A DNA stretch of 64,000 nt from Bacillus sp. P14.5 (GTDB taxonomy: Bacteria; Bacillota; Bacilli; Bacillales; Bacillaceae_B): contig NZ_NIJF01000082.1 in assembly GCF_003316765.1 (NCBI RefSeq), positions 1-64,000 of the forward strand, read 5' to 3'. The notes under the pieces were generated by a model. The model saw only the letters and a list, made by a program, of their open reading frames with translations, made no database searches and had not been told where the DNA came from. The position numbers and the translations under genes are program-made. Below are positions 60,257 to 64,000 of this stretch, piece after piece (within the stretch, counting starts at the first letter, position 1; each line of letters opens with the position of its first letter).

Positions 60257-60290
60257 AAGCTATCAACCTATCAATGGTTGATAGCTTTTT
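60257..60290 (+). terminator. Terminator
   Basis: AAGCTATCAACC pairs with GGTTGATAGCTT, then TTT. Confidence 0.85.
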
Positions 60291-60293
60291 GTT

Positions 60294-60352
60294 ATTCACC
60301 GCTTTAAAGCACTGAAAGGGACTGTCCCTTTTAGCGCTTTTAAGTGGTGAAT
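60294..60352. repeat. 59-bp imperfect palindrome, apex GGGACTGTCCC
   Basis: ATTCACCGCTTTAAAGC on the left is mirrored by GCGCTTTTAAGTGGTGAAT on the right. The tip is AAAGGGACTGTCCCTTTT. A shorter relative occurs at 59765-59800 (CGCTTTAAAGCGCTG) and a related one at 42847-42893. Noncoding dispersed repeat. Confidence 0.65.
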
Positions 60353-60433
60353 TTTAATTTCAGGACTTTACTGCCAATACTTTGAAACCTCTTACTCTGT
60401 CATTCGTATTGTATATAAAGGAGGCGGAGTCCA

Positions 60434-60729
60434 ATGGAAGCGATAATCACCATAGCAGTTTTCATCGGGGTGGCAGTCGGAGGCCTCTTACTCTTCAACA
60501 CGCTGATGGGATATAAAAAGGAAATATTACGATTGATCTGGATGAACGCTATACTGACTTCAATGAATATATTCAAGCCATACAGCAGGATTTGAAGAGC
60601 AAGGGACGGGATGTTAAGTATGAGGGAGATGGACGATTTACAATCGACGGGAAGAAATACATCTTCTTAGAAAGAAACGTCAGTATGGGCGGCGTTCCGT
60701 TGCAGAGGACGATTTTAAAGCAGGAATAA
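60434..60729 (+). pseudogene. Small membrane-anchored protein, frameshifted
   Basis: AAAGGAGGCGGAG precedes ATG 60434. One membrane helix (AIITIAVFIGVAVGGLLLF) is followed by MGYKKEI, after which the frame is lost. One more A in GAAATATTACG (about 60530) gives ITIDLDERYTDFNEYIQ, then KYEGDGRFTIDGKKYIFLE, to a TAA at 60727. Length is 296 (3n+2). The joined product has about 98 residues, a helix plus a small soluble domain. Confidence 0.62.
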
Positions 60730-60761
60730 TAAGAGGAATATCAACAGGCTGCGATCAAAAG

Positions 60762-60791
60762 AAAAGGCTCGTCAAGCGACGAGTCTCTTTT
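60762..60791 (+). terminator. Terminator
   Basis: GCTCGTC pairs with GACGAGT around four bases, with flanking AAAAG and CTTTT. Confidence 0.7.
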
Positions 60792-60853
60792 CTTGCAAAA
60801 TAAACAAGAACTTACTTCCCGATCCAGTATGACTAACATGCAGCTCCCTTAGA

Positions 60854-61393
60854 TTACTGTTCTACCCGGTAATACCCTCTGCAAAAAACAGCGTTCTTGG
60901 GTTTGATGGTAATTAAAAATGAATTAATGATATCTGAGGCAGAAATCAAAGTGTTGACCCAGCTGACAAATAGGAGGATTAATTGGATATCTCCTGAAAC
61001 CCAGATTGATAAAATGAAGGGTACACCTGATAATGCAATAAAGGGCAAGCTCATAAAAAGCCAGAATCTACTCTTAGAGAGGATGGCATCTGTATTCAGC
61101 CAAAAAAATATACCGCTGAACGTCAGGCTGATATCACCCTTTTTGTATATAACCAAGATATGCAGACATTCATGAATGATAAAGACGAGGATACCTATTG
61201 AGATTAGTAAAAATATATTAAAATCAGTAAACTCTGCAGTAATGATTTGCGGTAACAGAAGAATCACTATCTGAAGCAAGTAAACAAACTTCATATAATT
61301 TTTACGAAACCAGTTATTATGTATGAAAGGGATCCATTCCAACAAATCCATCCTTTTCTGCGGCAAGTGCCGAAACCACACTATCACAGACAT
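60854..61393 (-). CDS. DUF3267 membrane protein (metalloprotease-like)
   Basis: A 179-residue membrane protein with about five hydrophobic segments. HECLHILVIYKKG contains an HExxH zinc motif inside a membrane helix, the mark of the DUF3267 family of putative intramembrane metalloproteases. YFNA-like segments after it are replaced by IFFWLNTDAIL. It is monocistronic. Activity is predicted only from the motif. Confidence 0.8.
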   Translation of the reverse strand: MSVIVWFRHLPQKRMDLLEWIPFIHNNWFRKNYMKFVYLLQIVILLLPQIITAEFTDFNIFLLISIGILVFIIHECLHILVIYKKGDISLTFSGIFFWLNTDAILSKSRFWLFMSLPFIALSGVPFILSIWVSGDIQLILLFVSWVNTLISASDIINSFLITIKPKNAVFCRGYYRVEQ

Positions 61394-61399
61394 TCACCC

Positions 61400-61650
61400 T
61401 CCTCGTTCAAACTACTCACATTATTAGACGCCACTTCACCGGCCCTTCTTTAAACAAATTTCCCCTGTTAAATTCACATTACCACAATTTTCAAGCTGAA
61501 TTAATATTTTTTAATTTTCTTCTTTTAAAATGAGATTATAATAACTAAGGATTTTTAATCTTTTTGTAGTTTGAACAAGAAACGTCGGAGGCTGACTTTA
61601 CCCTTTTTAAAATGCTGCAGAATTTCCCCAAAAAAGGTATTAATATTTAT
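61400..61650. other. Intergenic stretch, no supported gene
   Basis: AT-rich spacer with no ORF carrying a ribosome binding site. It lies between the divergently placed DUF3267 start and the end of the TRAP gene. Confidence 0.45.
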
Positions 61651-61654
61651 AACA

Positions 61655-61690
61655 ACAAAACGCCCTGTGCAAATACACAGGACGTTTTGT
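61655..61690 (-). terminator. Terminator of the TRAP operon
   Basis: AAAACGTCCTGTG pairs with CACAGGGCGTTTT with a six-base loop. Confidence 0.88.
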
Positions 61691-61752
61691 GATTTTATAA
61701 TAGGTGTCTAAGAATAGAAACCTTTATTGCCAGGGATGACATTTTAAACTGA

Positions 61753-63744
61753 TCAAGCGGTCGCCGGCTTCTTGTCTTCTCCACCTTTGCCTTTAATGAA
61801 GAACTGCAGGCCAAGCATGATGACAAACAGGATTAAACCGAAGATATCAGTCAGACCCTCCGGATAAATCAGCATAAGTCCGGCTGCCAAACAGAGCACG
61901 CGCTCGATAGCTGTCACTTTGCGGTACCAGAAGCCGATCATTGCCGCTCCGATGGCCATCATCCCTGTGATGGCTGTGAAAACGACCCAGATGAGATATG
62001 GAATCGTCGTATCAATCATGAGCAGCTCGGGTGACAGGACGAACATATACGGAATGATAAAGGCGGCAATCGCCAGTTTGGCCGAATTGAATCCGGTCCG
62101 TATGGGTTCTCCTCCCGATACCCCCGCGGCGGCAAAGGCCGCAAGAGCAACCGGCGGCGTAATATCCGCGATGATTCCGAAATAGAACACGAAAAGGTGA
62201 GCCGCAAGCTCTGGTGCACCCAGCAAAATGATGGCAGGGGCGGCAATGGTGGACGTAATGACATAGTTGGCTGTTGTAGGCGAACCCATTCCCAGGATGA
62301 TGGAAGCCACCATCGTGAAGAACAATGTCAATAACAGCTTTCCTTGAGCAGAATTCGTTAAGTCTCCGGCAAGGTCAACAAGACCATTTGCCATTGTCAG
62401 TCCAAGGCCCGTTTTCGTCACTACTCCTACAATGATACCGGCCGCAGCCGTTGCAGCAGCTACAGACAGAGCCGTTCTGGCACCGTCAACCAAGGCATCC
62501 ACCGCATCCTTGAAATTAATGCGCGTTTCTTTCCTGATGGCACTGATGGCGATTGTAGCCACAATGGACCATAGGGCTGCACGCATGACGCTCATCCCGG
62601 AGAACAACAGGACGATAACAACCAATATCGGCAGCAAGAGATAGATTTTCTTAAGAACTTCTTTTCTATTCGGCATTTCCTCATCAGTCAATCCCCTAAG
62701 ACCGATTCGTTTTGCCTCAAAGTGGGTCATGATCCATATACCCGTAAAGTATAAAAGGGCAGGAATTGCTGCTGCTTTCGCAATTTCCCAGTAAGAAACC
62801 CCGCCGATAAATTCAACCATCAGGAAGGCAGCGGCTCCCATGATAGGAGGCATCAGCTGTCCGCCTGTTGATGCGGCTGCCTCTACTCCTCCCGCGAACT
62901 CCTTACGGTAACCGAGCTTTTTCATCATCGGGATGGTGAATGAACCCGATGTTACTACGTTTGCAACGGAACTTCCGCTGATTGTTCCCTGTAACGCACT
63001 CGAGAAGATGGCAACTTTAGCTGGTCCTCCAGTTCTTTTTCCGGCAATGGAAACGGCCAGGTCGTTAAAATATTGGCCGACCCCTGTCTTGACCAGAAAA
63101 GCACCGAACAACAGGAAAAGGAAGATGAAGGTCGCTGATACATACAGTGGCGTACCCAGGATTCCTTCACTTGTAAAAAACATTGTTTTAACAATTGCAT
63201 CAATATCATAGCCGCGGTGGGCAAGGAATCCCGGCATGGATCTTCCATAGTACATATACAGCAGGAATGCGCCGGCAATGATGGTAATCGGCAGTCCGAC
63301 CGCACGGCGTGTAGCTTCCAGCACAAGAAGCACCGCTATGATTCCGACCGCGAAATCGAGATTTGTCATGATCCCGATCCTGTTTACGATCTCTTCCTGC
63401 ATGATCGGCCAGTAGCTCCCGACTACGACCGACAACAGAGCAAGAATGATATCATACCAGGCGACCTTATCCTTTCGCGATCTGGTTTTACTTGCTGGGA
63501 ATAATAAGAAGATTAGCGATAGTGCAAATCCTAAGTGAATGGATAGAAGCAGTTGTCTGGGAATGAATTGAAAAATTGAGGCTGCCAGCTGGAATAATGA
63601 AAACGCCAGCAATCCAAAGAATACGATCCATCTTACTATTCCAGATTTAAACTTTCTCGTTGAGGACTCCGGATCATATTTTTCTAATAGTTCTTGCTGC
63701 TGTTCAGCTGTCAGGGACTCGAAGTTTTTTGAGTCTTTATCCAT
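61753..63744 (-). CDS. Fused TRAP transporter permease (TAXI type)
   Basis: A 663-residue membrane protein in which the small (DctQ-like) and large (DctM-like) TRAP subunits are fused, as in TAXI-type secondary uptake systems. About 15-16 hydrophobic segments. DctM hallmarks: GTISGSSVANVVTSGSFTIP and GGVEAAASTGGQLMPPIMGA near residues 250-295, and GMGSPTTANYVITSTIAAP near 500. It uses ion gradients to import organic acids delivered by a binding protein, whose gene should lie beyond the right edge. It overlaps the DUF1850 gene by eight bases. Confidence 0.92.
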   Translation of the reverse strand: MDKDSKNFESLTAEQQQELLEKYDPESSTRKFKSGIVRWIVFFGLLAFSLFQLAASIFQFIPRQLLLSIHLGFALSLIFLLFPASKTRSRKDKVAWYDIILALLSVVVGSYWPIMQEEIVNRIGIMTNLDFAVGIIAVLLVLEATRRAVGLPITIIAGAFLLYMYYGRSMPGFLAHRGYDIDAIVKTMFFTSEGILGTPLYVSATFIFLFLLFGAFLVKTGVGQYFNDLAVSIAGKRTGGPAKVAIFSSALQGTISGSSVANVVTSGSFTIPMMKKLGYRKEFAGGVEAAASTGGQLMPPIMGAAAFLMVEFIGGVSYWEIAKAAAIPALLYFTGIWIMTHFEAKRIGLRGLTDEEMPNRKEVLKKIYLLLPILVVIVLLFSGMSVMRAALWSIVATIAISAIRKETRINFKDAVDALVDGARTALSVAAATAAAGIIVGVVTKTGLGLTMANGLVDLAGDLTNSAQGKLLLTLFFTMVASIILGMGSPTTANYVITSTIAAPAIILLGAPELAAHLFVFYFGIIADITPPVALAAFAAAGVSGGEPIRTGFNSAKLAIAAFIIPYMFVLSPELLMIDTTIPYLIWVVFTAITGMMAIGAAMIGFWYRKVTAIERVLCLAAGLMLIYPEGLTDIFGLILFVIMLGLQFFIKGKGGEDKKPATA

Positions 63745-64000
63745 TGAGGATCACTCCTTTCCAAAGTTGAAATAATGATTGCTTTTTAACACTCATGCGG
63801 ATGAGCGTTCCTTTTTCAAAGTAGTCAGCCAGTCTGTACACTTTCTCATTGTATATGAATCTGTGATTTGCCGCTACTTGTCCGATTGAGATATCAATAT
63901 GGGGAAAAATCCGGTTCATATTGCTGATCTTGTACTTCCCATCCTCTGTTCTTTCAAAGACCTCTTTTCCTGTTGCACCGCCTGGCATTCCAATCGCTGT
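63737..64000 (-). CDS. DUF1850 protein of the TRAP operon, partial
   Basis: The 3' part of a gene that enters from the right edge; 87 codons are visible, beginning in frame before the edge (TAIGMPGGATGKEVFERTE). The DUF1850 family is regularly encoded between the TAXI binding protein and the fused permease, which matches the position here. The visible part is beta-rich, with IGQVAANHRFIYNEKVYRL. The true start and any signal peptide lie outside the window. Confidence 0.75.
   Translation of the reverse strand, partial: TAIGMPGGATGKEVFERTEDGKYKISNMNRIFPHIDISIGQVAANHRFIYNEKVYRLADYFEKGTLIRMSVKKQSLFQLWKGVILNG

Overview
The window looks like a chromosome segment of a Bacillaceae species (Bacillus sensu lato). 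It carries a sigM-yhdL-yhdK operon, rlmCD, a SwrC-type RND pump, a YfiY-type siderophore uptake operon and a spermine acetyltransferase-like gene. Shine-Dalgarno sequences are strong (AAGGAGG type), TTG starts are frequent and terminators are T-rich hairpins. DNA is moderately low in GC.

Layout. 0-0.6 kb: noncoding structured DNA that I read as the 5' part of a group II intron running off the left edge. 0.7-8 kb: an MFS transporter next to a broken winged-helix regulator, then an RND pump divergent from its TetR regulator, with two TetR-type operators between them. 8-12 kb: a Fur-boxed ferric-siderophore operon (lipoprotein, two permeases, FhuF-like reductase, no ATPase). 12.3-25.4 kb: the most notable locus, a minus-strand RiPP operon. 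It holds two near-identical precursors with cores made almost only of Ser, Thr, Cys and Gly, a tRNA-dependent LanB-type dehydratase, two stand-alone SpaB_C-like proteins, a YcaO cyclodehydratase, two ThiF-like/leader-binding partners, two nitroreductase-fold proteins (one clear SagB), an ABC exporter and a 42-residue ORF. The gene content fits a thiopeptide or related dehydrated azole peptide. 25.9-34.7 kb: housekeeping and signalling genes (SEC-C protein, two-component system with a BcrA-type ABC transporter, rlmCD, acetyltransferase). 34.8-36.4 kb: a CPBP protease followed by fifteen exact-period 53-bp repeats. 36.6-48.3 kb: sigM operon, YtrA-like ABC operon, four GNAT genes, a damaged Nudix gene and a second ECF-type sigma/anti-sigma operon. 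48.4-60.8 kb: small secreted or membrane proteins, hydrolases, DinB, Nudix, two S66 LD-carboxypeptidases, and two inverted copies of a 190-bp four-hairpin element. 60.8-64 kb: a DUF3267 protein and a TRAP-TAXI-type permease with a DUF1850 partner cut by the right edge.

An important caveat: about fourteen genes carry one-base indels, most of them one missing base in a short A, T or G run, including several in the RiPP operon. This pattern looks more like homopolymer sequencing error than gene decay. I therefore annotate such loci over their full length, with the shift noted.

How genes work together: divergent TetR/SwrC, response regulator/ABC/kinase, SigM/YhdL/YhdK, the second sigma/anti-sigma pair (with an ECF promoter in front of its own gene) and GntR/ABC each form self-contained regulatory units. 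The RiPP operon appears to be switched from one promoter with a 26-bp palindrome at its start site.
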